Origin: Mesorhizobium sp. AR10
GTDB taxonomy: Bacteria; Pseudomonadota; Alphaproteobacteria; Rhizobiales; Rhizobiaceae
DNA: 64,000 nucleotides
Assembly: GCF_024746795.1 (NCBI RefSeq)
Contig: NZ_CP080524.1
Coordinates: forward strand, 2,272,001 to 2,336,000
Direction of reading: 5' to 3'
Position 1 is the stretch's first letter. Each line of letters starts with the position of its first letter. A program made the position numbers and the translations under genes. Below, piece after piece: positions 34,946-43,963 of the stretch. A model generated the notes under the pieces. It was not told the origin of the DNA and ran no database searches. It worked only from the letters and a program-made list of their open reading frames with translations.

Positions 34946-35532
34946 TGGGTGGCCGCCACACGTAGGGGTTTGAAGATGCTGTTGATGCTGCCTGGCACCA
35001 GTTGGCCAGTCGAATCGAGTCGGAATCTCACGGCGGTAAGCTCCTGGTTGGGCTTGCGCAATTCGACCTTCGTTGTGGCCAGCGGTACTGACGACTTGGT
35101 GGGATCGCGCTTCACATTGACAGTTATCTTCACCGGGACGGGATACTTGACGTTGACGCCGCGATACATGTGAACATTGACGACGTACTCGCCAGCGGGA
35201 GCTCCCCGCGAATAGCCGACTTCATGGTTGGAGTCGGTCATGTCCTGCGCCATCCCCAGGTCGTCGCGCAGCAGATCGAATACCCTGCCGCTCTTGTTGG
35301 AGTAGCCGACCGGCACATCGCCGGGCGCCTGGACCCACAGATCGACATCGGCGTCGAGCTTGTCGGGCCACTGCGTCTCAACGGTCACGTTTCCGGGCGA
35401 TGTGACGCCCTCGGTTTCGCTCGCCTTGGCAGGCGGGTTCATCACCGTCATCATGAGGACCGTCATGAGGACGAAGCCGCCGAGCATCAGGAGAGCGGTG
35501 TCGAGCCAGACAGTGAGAGTTTCCTCATCCAT
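34942..35532 (-). CDS. ExbD-like protein
   Basis: 196 residues. The first helix reads WLDTALLMLGGFVLMTVLMM, placing an aspartate (residue 11) at the head of the helix as in ExbD/TolR, where this residue carries protons. A periplasmic domain of about 150 residues follows (WPDKLDADVDLWVQAPGDVP and EYVVNVHMYRGVNVKYPVPV). Overall similarity to ExbD is weak outside the helix. It overlaps the channel-protein gene upstream by eight bases and the next gene by four. Confidence 0.65.
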   Translation of the reverse strand: MDEETLTVWLDTALLMLGGFVLMTVLMMTVMNPPAKASETEGVTSPGNVTVETQWPDKLDADVDLWVQAPGDVPVGYSNKSGRVFDLLRDDLGMAQDMTDSNHEVGYSRGAPAGEYVVNVHMYRGVNVKYPVPVKITVNVKRDPTKSSVPLATTKVELRKPNQELTAVRFRLDSTGQLVPGSINSIFKPLRVAATQ

Positions 35533-36100
35533 CGAAGTTCCCCAGCAGGCGAAGATTGATCTTCAGCCACAGGTTCGTGGCTATCCCCAGCAGCGTCGCA
35601 TAGAGCGCGACATACATGCCGTCGATCACCGACGCTATCATCGGCCGGATCGCATTGGGGTCGGCCGAGCCGCCAGCGCGCGCCGCGGAGAAGGCGACGA
35701 TGAGCCCAACCACGGTTCCGAGCAGCCCGATCCGCACCACATGGGTCGCCAGCCAATCGACATCGCGCCAGCGTCGAAGGAAGACGCACAGTATGCCCAG
35801 GGCACCGATGGCCGCGATGAACCAGCACAGAAACGCGTTGTCGCCGGCGAACGGTTTGCTGGCAATGCCGGCGACCCACAGGCCGACGATTCCGGCGACG
35901 CCGATCGCCTGAAGAACGATGAACCGCGACAGAAACGCGAGCGGAGCCCCGTGGTCGGAGTGCGTGTCCGACAGCCTACGGGCAACTGTGTGCGATCCCA
36001 GGTCAACTGCCTGCTCTGGCCAAAGCTTTTGACCTATTGGGACGATGCCGGGCCGCGACTTGTGCTGCAGTACGCTTTCGCGGGAATAGATATCAACCAT
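35525..36100 (-). CDS. MotA/TolQ/ExbB-like proton channel protein
   Basis: 191 residues from ATG 36100, chosen because AAGGAA lies eight bases before it. Four hydrophobic segments: FIVLQAIGVAGIVGLWVAGI, LCWFIAAIGALGILCVFL, RIGLLGTVVGLIVAFSAARA and VIDGMYVALYATLLGIATNL. The last two with IGLLGTVVG and the YATLLG segment are the MotA/ExbB signature, and the pair forms the proton channel. With the ExbD-like gene it should use proton-motive force to drive an envelope partner, which is not identified. Confidence 0.75.
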   Translation of the reverse strand: MVDIYSRESVLQHKSRPGIVPIGQKLWPEQAVDLGSHTVARRLSDTHSDHGAPLAFLSRFIVLQAIGVAGIVGLWVAGIASKPFAGDNAFLCWFIAAIGALGILCVFLRRWRDVDWLATHVVRIGLLGTVVGLIVAFSAARAGGSADPNAIRPMIASVIDGMYVALYATLLGIATNLWLKINLRLLGNFDG

Positions 36101-36140
36101 CTTCGCGTTCCTTCTTTTGCGATCCACGCGGTGCAGGCGA

Positions 36141-36512
36141 TCAGGCGCCGCGCTCGCCTTTGGCACCGACACGCTTCAATTCTTCCCAGCCTTCGCCAAC
36201 TGCGACGAGACAGCTTGGGCCGTTCGGCTGGCTGATAAGAATCGTCCAGGTCTCGCCATCGTCGCTGGTCAGCACTTCAATCACCGAGCCGTTCTTGGCC
36301 AGGCCGAGAGCAACGGGCGCTTCGTTGAATCGTTTGGAAAGTTGCTTCAGGAGTTCTGGCCGAGGGGCGCAAGGGGGCATTCCGCTCGCCGTGGCTGCTG
36401 GCGATGCGGCCGCCACCGGCATCGCGGAGATGGCGACCAGCGAGACTGCCGCGCCCAGCGCTTTGATACGCGTCAACGAAAAACGTGATTTCGACTGAAC
36501 TTGGTTGGACAT
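36141..36512 (-). CDS. Small exported protein upstream of ExbB-like operon
   Basis: 123 residues with a signal peptide (GAAVSLVAISAMPVAAAS) and a mature part CAPRPELLKQLSKRFNEAPV, VIEVLTSDDGETWTILISQP and CLVAVGEGWEELK. I recognise a common rhizobial periplasmic hypothetical with two conserved cysteines. Function unknown. It ends 40 bases before the channel gene and may be the first gene of that transcript. Confidence 0.7.
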   Translation of the reverse strand: MSNQVQSKSRFSLTRIKALGAAVSLVAISAMPVAAASPAATASGMPPCAPRPELLKQLSKRFNEAPVALGLAKNGSVIEVLTSDDGETWTILISQPNGPSCLVAVGEGWEELKRVGAKGERGA

Positions 36513-37268
36513 CGGGACCTCCGAATTTGGACGAAGGCTGATCTCTCAGCCAGCCCTGCGGTTGATTCAACCTTCGTACCAAGGGTGTACTTGTCTGCAC
36601 CTGCTGTTAGCTTTGCAGACTACTGTAGGAGTGGGGTGCCTTCCATTCTACCAGGGTTTACTCGGGTATCTGATCAGGTTGGGAAGCTCAAACCTTGGTA
36701 TGAGAGAGATCCGCGATTTCCGCCCGGACGCCAGGATGCTGTGCGAATTGGAAGACCCGGCCCTTTTTGGATGTCATTGTCAAGAACGTGCTTGGCTGGG
36801 CGTCGAGGCCTCTCGGTCGCTCGGCGTTCACGGGCAAAGCGGTGCTCGTCGTCTCCTTGTCGGCGGCTTTAGCGCTGGTGTCCGCGCTTAGGCACAGGCC
36901 AACGCGGCGCGCCATCCAGTCACGTCCCGTTCTCGCTCCGCAGGTCGGTATAGGCAGCGTCGCCGACAAGATCAGGGACGGACGATTGACCGACGAGCCC
37001 AGCCTGCGCTTCGCCTTGTCGGCGATTGATCCCCTGATCGCCCTTGGCCCAGCTGTTCGGCAGGCCGAGTATGCCCACCGATGGCTGAACTGAGGGGACC
37101 AAGGCGCTCGCGCCTCTTCGGGCCTTTGCCAGGGATGCCGGTTTCATTGCTATTGCCAAGCGTTGCGTCTCCATGGTTTTAGTTCTCACGGGGCGCCAGG
37201 ATAGTTTGACCGTGCTCAGCACCTCACTGCGTCGATTTCCCGCCAGCGTGGAGCAGCCGTGAAGTCTC
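36513..37268. other. Long intergenic region, no gene supported
   Basis: Open frames on both strands lack domains. It lies between divergent units, so it should contain the promoters for the ExbB-like operon (minus) and sensor kinase (plus). CCTTCGTACCAAGG near 36,571 and CCTTGGTA near 36,696 are short related motifs. Confidence 0.4.
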
Positions 37269-39158
37269 ATGAGCTGCGCAGGCAAAAAAGGCACGATTGC
37301 AATGGCTCAAATGCTGTCTCCGCCTGCGTCCGTCAGCACAACCCTCTTTCCTGTGGCTGTCGGGTTGCTTGCCATCGGGATTTTCACAGTCGACACCCTT
37401 GTCCTCAGGCCGCATGCGACAGCGGCGCTGTACGCTGTTGTCGTGCTTCTGTCGGTCAACTTTCTCCATTGGCGCGGTGTGTTGCTCGTATCGCTGGGAT
37501 GCGCCGTACTGGCAATCCTGGGCTATTTGGTGCAGCACGGTCCTTCCTACACCGGTGACCCCTTTGTCAGGCTTCTCGTCAGCCTCCTGGCGACTGGAAC
37601 GACGGCGTTCCTCGCCTTGAAGAATCAAGCAGGAGCGGCCGTGTCGCGCGAGCGTGCCCGACTTCTGGACCTGACGCACGACACGATCTTTGTTCGCGAC
37701 ATGAATGATGTCATCACATACTGGAATCTGGGAGCGGCGGAACTCTACGGATGGCAGGGCGATCAGGCGATTGGCCGGGTGTCTCACCAGCTCATGGAGA
37801 CGATCTTCCCAGCGCCGCTTGAAGAGATCAACGCGGAGTTGCTCCGCACCGGCCGCTGGGAAGGAGAACTCGTCCACGCGAGGCGAGACAGGCCTCCGCT
37901 GGTCGTCGCAAGTCGATGGTCCCTGCAGCGGGATGATGGCGGACGCCCTTTGGCGATCCTCGAGACCAACAACGACATCACGGAACGTAAGCGAGTGGAA
38001 GAGGCGCTGCGGCGAAGCGAAGCCTATTTGACCGAAGCGCAGAGATTGAGCCGCACCGGGAGCTTTGGCTGGGACGTCGCCACCGGCGAGATCATCTGGT
38101 CGGACGAGACTTTCCGGATCTTTGGATACGACAAGGCTCCTTCTGTCACCATAGACATGGTCGTTCAACGTACCCATCCGGACGATCGCGCTGCCGTACG
38201 ACAGACCGTTGACTGTGCGGTCCGCTACGGGAAGGATTTCGCTCATGAATATCGTTTGCTGATGCCGGATGGCTCCGTGAGGCATGCCCACGCCGTGGCA
38301 CACGCGACGAAAAACGCGTCGGGGGACGTGGAGTTTGTCGGGGCGATAACGGACGTCACGGCAACCAGGAGGGCAGAAGAGGCTTTGCACCGGTCGCAGG
38401 CGGAACTGGCGCATGTCACACGCGTGACGACGTTGGGCGAACTGGCCGCCTCGATCGCCCATGAAGTCAACCAGCCGCTCGCTGCCATCGTCACCAATGG
38501 CGAGGTCGGTCTGCAGTGGCTCGACCGCGAGGTGCCTGATCTGGCCGAGGTCCGTGAGACTCTTCGTGATATGATCAGCGATGGCAGGCGGGCGGGCGAG
38601 ATCATCCATCGACTTCGCGCGCTTTCCAAGAGGACCGAAACCCAGAAGGTGGGACTGGATATCAACGACGCGATCAGCGAGGTGATCCCGCTGGTGCAGC
38701 ATGAAGTGCTCAGCCGTCGGGTGTCGCTGCGCCTGGAACTGGCGCCGAAGCTGCCAGCCGTGCTCGGTGACCGCGTCCAGCTGCAGCAGGTGATCATCAA
38801 TCTGATCGTCAACGGCATGGAGGCGATGGCGCCCGTCATCGACCGGTCACACGCGATGGTAATCCGATCGCAACTGGACCACGCCGGCCAGGTGCTTGTC
38901 GCGGTCGAAGATGCCGGCGTTGGCATCGACCCGGCGAATGTGAGGCAGATCTTCGAGCCCTTCTTCACGACCAAGCCCAGCGGCATGGGCATGGGGCTAT
39001 CGATCTGCCGCTCGATCATGGAGAATCATGGGGGCAGATTGTGGGCCTCGCGTAATGCCGGGCATGGTGCGACGTTTCAGTTCGCCTTGCCGCCGCATCA
39101 CGATGTCGCCCGTGATCTGGCTGACGCAGCTGGCGAGGGCGCCGACGGCGGAAGTTGA
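37269..39158 (+). CDS. Membrane sensor histidine kinase with two PAS domains
   Basis: 629 residues. An N-terminal four-helix membrane part (residues about 20-118, GLLAIGIFTVDTLVL to LLVSLLATGTTAFLALKNQ), PAS1 near 130-245, PAS2 near 255-370, HisKA near 385-450 with SIAHEVNQPLAAIV, HATPase near 490-610 with IINLIVNGMEAM, VEDAGVGID and SGMGMGLSICRSI. PAS2 to the end is very close to the giant sensor at DNA level. The membrane part and PAS1 resemble the kinase at 57557. No response regulator adjoins, so it probably signals to the FixJ-type regulator at 43265 or elsewhere. ATG 37302 is an alternative start. Confidence 0.9.
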   Translation: MSCAGKKGTIAMAQMLSPPASVSTTLFPVAVGLLAIGIFTVDTLVLRPHATAALYAVVVLLSVNFLHWRGVLLVSLGCAVLAILGYLVQHGPSYTGDPFVRLLVSLLATGTTAFLALKNQAGAAVSRERARLLDLTHDTIFVRDMNDVITYWNLGAAELYGWQGDQAIGRVSHQLMETIFPAPLEEINAELLRTGRWEGELVHARRDRPPLVVASRWSLQRDDGGRPLAILETNNDITERKRVEEALRRSEAYLTEAQRLSRTGSFGWDVATGEIIWSDETFRIFGYDKAPSVTIDMVVQRTHPDDRAAVRQTVDCAVRYGKDFAHEYRLLMPDGSVRHAHAVAHATKNASGDVEFVGAITDVTATRRAEEALHRSQAELAHVTRVTTLGELAASIAHEVNQPLAAIVTNGEVGLQWLDREVPDLAEVRETLRDMISDGRRAGEIIHRLRALSKRTETQKVGLDINDAISEVIPLVQHEVLSRRVSLRLELAPKLPAVLGDRVQLQQVIINLIVNGMEAMAPVIDRSHAMVIRSQLDHAGQVLVAVEDAGVGIDPANVRQIFEPFFTTKPSGMGMGLSICRSIMENHGGRLWASRNAGHGATFQFALPPHHDVARDLADAAGEGADGGS

Positions 39159-39601
39159 AGCTGTAGTTCCGCGGGCAAACAATCCGCACCAATCGGTTGC
39201 CCTATCGGGTAAGGACCTTTGTGACTGGCCACGACGACCGCAAAATCGGAGCGGGGTAGGGCATCAGCACACAGGCAGAATCCTGATCCATGCATCCTGC
39301 GCTCGACTGGGCATTCGACCCCTGCTGATAACCGCAAGAAGTAACCAGCCGCCGCAACCGAGACCAAGCCTTTCGACAAACCTGCCGGTACTTGCTGCCG
39401 ACCGTGATGAAAGGCGCCTCGGGAAGTAAGCAAATGATCGTCGGACTCATCGGATAGGGCGGCTGCGCGGCGATGGCTGCACCCGGTTCAAAGCCGACCA
39501 CGATTTGATCGTCTACAACCCAGACCCATTCCAAGGTCTGTTGGCCGTCGCAGTTTGCGGCGGAAAAACAACAAGGCCGAAAATAACAAAGGAGACTGCA
39601 A
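39159..39601. other. Intergenic, no gene supported
   Basis: Overlapping frames exist on both strands but none has a domain. The end holds the promoter of the secreted protein at 39602. Confidence 0.35.
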
Positions 39602-39919
39602 ATGGGGCGCAATCTAGGATTGTTGTGGATTCCATCCACCAGCGCCGGCGTTATCATATCGGTCTGTCTCGCCGGTACCGTTGCGACTGCCACAGCTCGG
39701 GGCACCGTCGCGACTGCGACAGCCCAGGGCACCGTGGCGACCATCGTGGCCGACCAGGTGCGAAGCCAGGGCTCCCCTTGCAAAAATCCAAGCTCCGCGG
39801 AGCGCATTGAAGCTGAGTCCGCCCCCAACCAGACCGTCTACCTGCTCAAGTGCGAAGACATGACTTACCACGTGCAGTTGGTTCCAGATCAAGCAGCTGA
39901 CGTGGCCAAAGTTGATTGA
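39602..39919 (+). CDS. Small exported protein with a nine-residue repeat
   Basis: 105 residues from ATG 39602; AAGGAG lies eight bases upstream. A hydrophobic leader (residues 6-25, IPSTSAGVIISVCLAG) precedes three tandem copies of TVATATA(R/Q)G-like sequence, the last degenerate (TVATIVAD). The mature part has cysteines in SPCKNPSS and LKCEDMTYH. Function unknown. The repeat looks like a recent duplication of 27 bases. Confidence 0.6.
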   Translation: MGRNLGLLWIPSTSAGVIISVCLAGTVATATARGTVATATAQGTVATIVADQVRSQGSPCKNPSSAERIEAESAPNQTVYLLKCEDMTYHVQLVPDQAADVAKVD

Positions 39920-40334
39920 AGCCCTTTGCGCCACACTACGATCCATCGGGCAAATTGCCCGGACTCAGCGCATCGCCAACAATGATGCCGAATACGTCGA
40001 GCCACGGAGCATGCTAGCCGAGTTGGGGGACGATAACCTGCGTCTCACGTTGGCGAGGCGCGAGGTGCATAATACCTGCGACGACTAGCATGACGTAGCA
40101 ACGGCGAGCCTTCTTGAGGTCTGATCGACGAGACCGAGCAGCGCACGTGATTTCTCTACGAAATGCTGCACCGGCCGCAGGGTTCGAAAAGCTGCGCTCT
40201 GCTTGCTGTGTGTGTGCGGCTTGCGAAGTCGAGTGTTATCGACGCACTTGGGCATCCATACTTATTTATACACAAAACCATACCTTGATATATTACAAAT
40301 CTCTGCAGATCGACACTAGGTATTCGATGAAGGC
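39920..40334. other. Intergenic, no gene supported
   Basis: No coding sequence is supported. The AT-rich patch at about 40,255-40,310 (TTATTTATACACAAAACC) is unlike the rest of the window and could mark a promoter. Confidence 0.35.
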
Positions 40335-40380
40335 CGGGAACTGTAAGGACGAGATGAAAGTCTCGTTTTGACGGTTCCCG
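40335..40380. promoter_or_regulatory. Nested hairpin upstream of secreted protein
   Basis: The outer stem CGGGAACTGT/ACGGTTCCCG (10 bases, one G-U pair) encloses an inner stem ACGAGA/TCTCGT with loop TGAAAG. It lies about 65 bases before ATG 40447 and could be an RNA regulatory structure in the leader or the terminator of an upstream RNA. Confidence 0.5.
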
Positions 40381-40446
40381 AGAGCCTGTAATCGGAATGC
40401 GCGGTCGACAAATAGCCGCCTTCCTCATCGAAAAGGACATGTAATC

Positions 40447-40662
40447 ATGCGTTCTATCACTCTGAAGGCGGCGCTTGCCGCGATGATCATCACCGTTCCG
40501 CTCTCCGGAGCCTTTGCCGCCCAGAGCGGCAGCGAGGGCGGTCACGGCAGCAGCGCTTACGGAGACTTCGCCCAGAAGGGTTGGTTTGACGGCATTGACT
40601 CGTTTCACCAGTACCCGACACCTCTGGGCGTGAAGCACTTCCAGAGCCCCTACCGGCGTTAA
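40447..40662 (+). CDS. Small exported protein
   Basis: 71 residues with a textbook signal peptide (MRSITLKAALAAMIITVPLS, cleavage after GAFA) and a mature 47-residue part rich in G, S and aromatic residues (KGWFDGIDSFHQYPTPLG). AAAGGA precedes ATG 40447 by nine bases. A strong hairpin follows 26 bases after the stop. Function unknown. Confidence 0.75.
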   Translation: MRSITLKAALAAMIITVPLSGAFAAQSGSEGGHGSSAYGDFAQKGWFDGIDSFHQYPTPLGVKHFQSPYRR

Positions 40663-40688
40663 TCAGAAGGCGTCGGCGCCTGTTACAG

Positions 40689-40714
40689 CACCCGCCGCTA
40701 TGCAGCGGCGGGTG
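40689..40714. terminator. GC-rich terminator-like hairpin
   Basis: CACCCGCCGC and its exact complement GCGGCGGGTG form a 10-base stem with a TATGCA loop. No T-run follows, so termination efficiency is uncertain. Confidence 0.55.
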
Positions 40715-41219
40715 ATGTCACGCCAGGATTTATCCCAGCCGAGTTCGTCGAGCCGTGCGGGTAATTTGGTAGCCGGAATTGTCCTGTCGGCTTGCTTGTG
40801 AGGTCTGTCGGCGGGCTGTCCGGACTGCGCCTGTCTCCTTGCATGTCCCGCGCTTGCGACAGCCTTTGCAGCCGGCTGTATTTCTGGTGATGGGCTTCGG
40901 GCCCGCGCTGGAGTCTTCAGTTTCGAGATCCGCCTTTTCCTCAGGGCTCAATCAACGGGCTCGCTTTGCCAGCAACCGTCGAGGAGACCTTCGCATGGCC
41001 CGGCGCTCCATCCTCGATGTTGGAACGCGACACGGCTAGCGATGCATGATGCATATGGAGACAGTCGGGTGATGAACGCCGGCGTCACGCCGCCTTGCGG
41101 ACCCTTGAAACATCCAACTGGACTCGCCGGAAACAAAACGCCAGTTCGGCGGCGGTAAAACAACCTCGAAGTATGCTCTCGGACTGCGCAATTTCCGGCC
41201 AAACCGGGTGGGCCACGGC
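40715..41219. other. Intergenic, no gene supported
   Basis: A minus-strand frame at 40730-40951 from a TTG (MSPEEKADLETEDSSAG, basic C-terminus) is the only candidate, but no family or ribosome site supports it. Confidence 0.3.
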
Positions 41220-42290
41220 CTATGCGAGGCTCCGCTGATAAGCGCTCGGAGTAAGACCGGCCGCCTTTCGAAAAGCGGCCGTGAACGAGCTGGTTTCGCT
41301 ATATCCGACAGTCAATCCGATGTCTGTCACCGAATGAGCGCGCGTCGCGAGGAGACTTTTGGCATGCTCGATTCGGCGGCTGGTGTGATACCGATGCGGA
41401 GGCACACCAAATGACAGTTTGAAGGAGCGGCAGAAATAGTACGGACTCAACCGCGCAAGGCGCGCGAGAGTGGCTAGCGGTATCGGTTCACCCAAATGCG
41501 CGTCGATATGCGCCGTTACTATCCGCTTCTGCCAAGCCGCGAGTCCGCCTGGAGGCTGGGGCTCGGCTCTCGGCTTTCCTTTGTGAAAACGGATCAATTC
41601 ATGAGCCAGGATGATACCCAGCGCTTCCAGGTACCGCTGGTTCTCCAGGTTTGGGCTTTCCAGCGAATTCATCAGTTTGAGGGCTGTGCCCAGAAGCGTT
41701 GCATCCTCAAAGAAAAGCTTCGCAGCGAGCGCCATATCTGCCGTGTCCGCGTTGAGCGAGACTTGCAGCTTGGCAGGATCAAAATAGACGAACATGAGAC
41801 GCGCAAACGTCCGCGGCTCATGCCATTCAAGGTACTCGCTGCCGGCGGGCACGAAGGTAAGCTTGCGGCCAAAATCCTGCAGTTTCGATGGGGATAGGCC
41901 CTCGACGAAGCTATCACCGTCTCGCCGCGCGCCCTGTTCATAGACCACCAGCAAGTGCATAGGCGCACGAAACCGAAACTCGATTTTGTCATGACCTGCG
42001 GCTTGGACTACCTCAGCAATTATCCCATCCGAAACCGCTGCGCGACAACTCGCGGCGTTGGCAGAAGATATCTCGACGCAGCAATCGGCCACCTCGACGG
42101 TCCGCCGCCCGAACTGCGCGTACGCCGCGAGGTCGTCGGCGCGTTGTGCCTTTCTGCCGTTGAATGGAGCGCGCCAATCTTCCAACAATGGGCCCGTTTG
42201 CTCCAGTCGCGGAGCTTTGCCCGAGAAGGTCATAGTCGCAAGTACATCGATGTCGCTGGGGGCAGAGTTCGTCAACATGGCTTGGCGCAC
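41220..42290 (-). CDS. AraC-family transcriptional regulator
   Basis: 356 residues. The N-terminal half is a sensor-like region with FRFRAPMHLLVVYEQGARRD. The C-terminal DNA-binding part reads IPLATLARLARLSPYYFCRS FKLSFGVPPHRYH and VTDIGLTVGYSETSSFTAAF RKAAGLTPSAYQR. It fits one-component activators that respond to small organic molecules. No target gene is adjacent in the divergent direction, so the regulated gene cannot be named. Confidence 0.85.
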   Translation of the reverse strand: MRQAMLTNSAPSDIDVLATMTFSGKAPRLEQTGPLLEDWRAPFNGRKAQRADDLAAYAQFGRRTVEVADCCVEISSANAASCRAAVSDGIIAEVVQAAGHDKIEFRFRAPMHLLVVYEQGARRDGDSFVEGLSPSKLQDFGRKLTFVPAGSEYLEWHEPRTFARLMFVYFDPAKLQVSLNADTADMALAAKLFFEDATLLGTALKLMNSLESPNLENQRYLEALGIILAHELIRFHKGKPRAEPQPPGGLAAWQKRIVTAHIDAHLGEPIPLATLARLARLSPYYFCRSFKLSFGVPPHRYHTSRRIEHAKSLLATRAHSVTDIGLTVGYSETSSFTAAFRKAAGLTPSAYQRSLA

Positions 42291-42464
42291 ATCCTTCGGG
42301 CTATCCCGTCTGATGTCAGCGTAAAGCGCCGGTGATGATTTACTCCATTCTACGTCAGTAGGCGGCTCTAGAGTTTTGGTTTGAACTGCTCATACTTTGG
42401 TTTGGATTGGACTCGCAGCCGATAGTTGCGACGATATCGTGCTTGTGGCTCGCAAGTCGAACGG

Positions 42465-42788
42465 TCAGTTCATACCGGCGTCCTTGGCAGCAAGACCGCC
42501 GATCGCTCCCCAGTCGAGCTTGTCGCCTCCTTTAGCCAACAAGGTAAGAAACCGGTCGCGAAGAAGGCTGGCGATCGGCATCGGCATGCGCAAGTCCTCG
42601 GCTGCCGCCAGGGTAAGCCGAATGTCCTTGGAGCCTAGGGGTGCTGCGAACGCGGCCGGCTCGAAAATTCCGTCGGCGATCAGTCCGCCATAGACTTTGT
42701 AGACCGGGAGGCCAAACAGGGTCGAGGTCAGAAAGTCGATGTATTGCCGCCGGTCGAGACCAGCTTTGCTCTCGTGTCGGCACCGCAT
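42465..42788 (-). pseudogene. NAD(P)-dependent oxidoreductase, C-terminal fragment
   Basis: About 100 residues of the C-terminal helical domain of a 6-phosphogluconate-dehydrogenase-like enzyme: LDRRQYIDFLTSTLFGLPVY, YKVYGGLIADGIFEPAAFAA and MPIASLLRDRFLTLLAKGG. The NAD-binding half is missing. It begins eight bases after the REC gene, so the 5' part was lost by recombination at that junction. Confidence 0.75.
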
Positions 42789-42796
42789 TGATCCGA

Positions 42797-43186
42797 CTAC
42801 TCGGATTCCCGCAAAGCGCCGGATAGGCAGTCGATCAGCGCTTTGCCGTCGAACGGCTTGGTCAGGAAGCAGACCGCCCCGGCTTCCAATGCTCGTTTCC
42901 GGCTGCTCTCCTCAGGAAAAGCCGAAATGAAAATGACAGGCACTCTTATGCCTTGGGCGATCAGGTGAGCCTGCAGGTCAACGCCACTCATACCTGGCAT
43001 CCGGATGTCCGTGATAACGCAGCCTGTGTCCCCGACGTAGGGAGACTCCAGAAACTCTTCAGCCGATGCAAACGCATGGACGAGAAACCCATGAAGGCGC
43101 ACGAGTTTTGCGGTGGCCATCCTGAGGGATTCATCATCATCGACGATTGAGATTATCGGAACGCTGGACAGTTGACGACCTCTCAA
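42797..43186 (-). CDS. REC-only response regulator
   Basis: 129 residues, receiver domain only: acidic pair in SIVDDDESLR, phospho-acceptor aspartate in VITDIRMPG, threonine/serine position in FISAFPE and lysine in FLTKPFDG. No output domain, so it probably works as a phospho-relay or competes for a kinase. It lies 79 bases after the FixJ-type regulator at 43265, as does the pair at 56394/56892, a repeated arrangement. The start is uncertain (TTG 43186). Confidence 0.85.
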   Translation of the reverse strand: MRGRQLSSVPIISIVDDDESLRMATAKLVRLHGFLVHAFASAEEFLESPYVGDTGCVITDIRMPGMSGVDLQAHLIAQGIRVPVIFISAFPEESSRKRALEAGAVCFLTKPFDGKALIDCLSGALRESE

Positions 43187-43264
43187 GAAGATTATGCGAC
43201 GACTCCTCGTCGCGAGTCTACGACCTTAGCCCAATCAGCGCTGACCACGAATCATACAGAGGTT

Positions 43265-43963
43265 TTATTGTTTGGTACGGGGTAGATGGAGAGCCTCGGC
43301 CATTCTCACCAAATCAGCCAAAGTCTTGGCACCCATTTTTTTCATGACGTTGCCGCGATGTATTTTCACGGTGATCTCGCTCAGCTCTACCTCGGCCGCA
43401 ACCTGCTTGTTCATGAGCCCAGTCGTAACCAATGCCATGATCTCCCGCTCGCGCGGACTCAGGGACTTGAAGAGAGCTTGCAGACCAGATACCTCTCCGT
43501 CCTTTTCACGCCTGCGTCGATCGCGATCGATCGCCGCGACAACAGCATCGAGGATGTCCTGGTCTCGAAACGGCTTGGTCAGGAAATCGACGGCGCCGGC
43601 TTTCATTGCTCTCACCGACATCGGAATATCGCCATGACCGGTCATGAAAATGATTGGAATGTGGATGTTTGCTTTGGCAAGTTCGCTTTGAATATCAAGA
43701 CCGCTCACCCCTGGCAGCCGAACGTCGAGTATGAGGCAGCCCGGAACATCCGGGAGCTTGTATTGCAGCAGTTCCGCTGCTGATCCGAAGACCTCTGTGT
43801 TCAGATCCACCGTGCGAAAAAGCCTCTTGAGGGCTTCGCGGAATGAAATGTCGTCCTCGACGATGAGGACGATCGGCCCATTGCCGCGCGCGACTGGGTC
43901 ATCCGTGAGCAACCGACCGGTCAATGCTGTGTCTCTTGATACACGGCGGACCTTGCGTTGCAT
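43265..43963 (-). CDS. FixJ-type response regulator
   Basis: 232 residues from ATG 43963: receiver with LIVEDDISFREALKRLF, LILDVRLPGVSG and FLTKPFRDQDI, then LuxR-type helix-turn-helix LSPREREIMALVTTGLMNKQ VAAEVELSEITVKIHR. It is very close to the regulator at 56892. No kinase gene is beside it; the orphan membrane kinase at 37269 or the giant sensor could be its partner. The first 35 residues vary and the start could be later. Confidence 0.9.
   Translation of the reverse strand: MQRKVRRVSRDTALTGRLLTDDPVARGNGPIVLIVEDDISFREALKRLFRTVDLNTEVFGSAAELLQYKLPDVPGCLILDVRLPGVSGLDIQSELAKANIHIPIIFMTGHGDIPMSVRAMKAGAVDFLTKPFRDQDILDAVVAAIDRDRRRREKDGEVSGLQALFKSLSPREREIMALVTTGLMNKQVAAEVELSEITVKIHRGNVMKKMGAKTLADLVRMAEALHLPRTKQ

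Noticed and set aside
36688..37093. Frames on both strands between ExbB-like operon and kinase
   Set aside because: No domain, and the two strands contradict each other.
40730..40951. Minus-strand TTG frame with basic C-terminus
   Set aside because: No ribosome site, family or conserved motif supports it.
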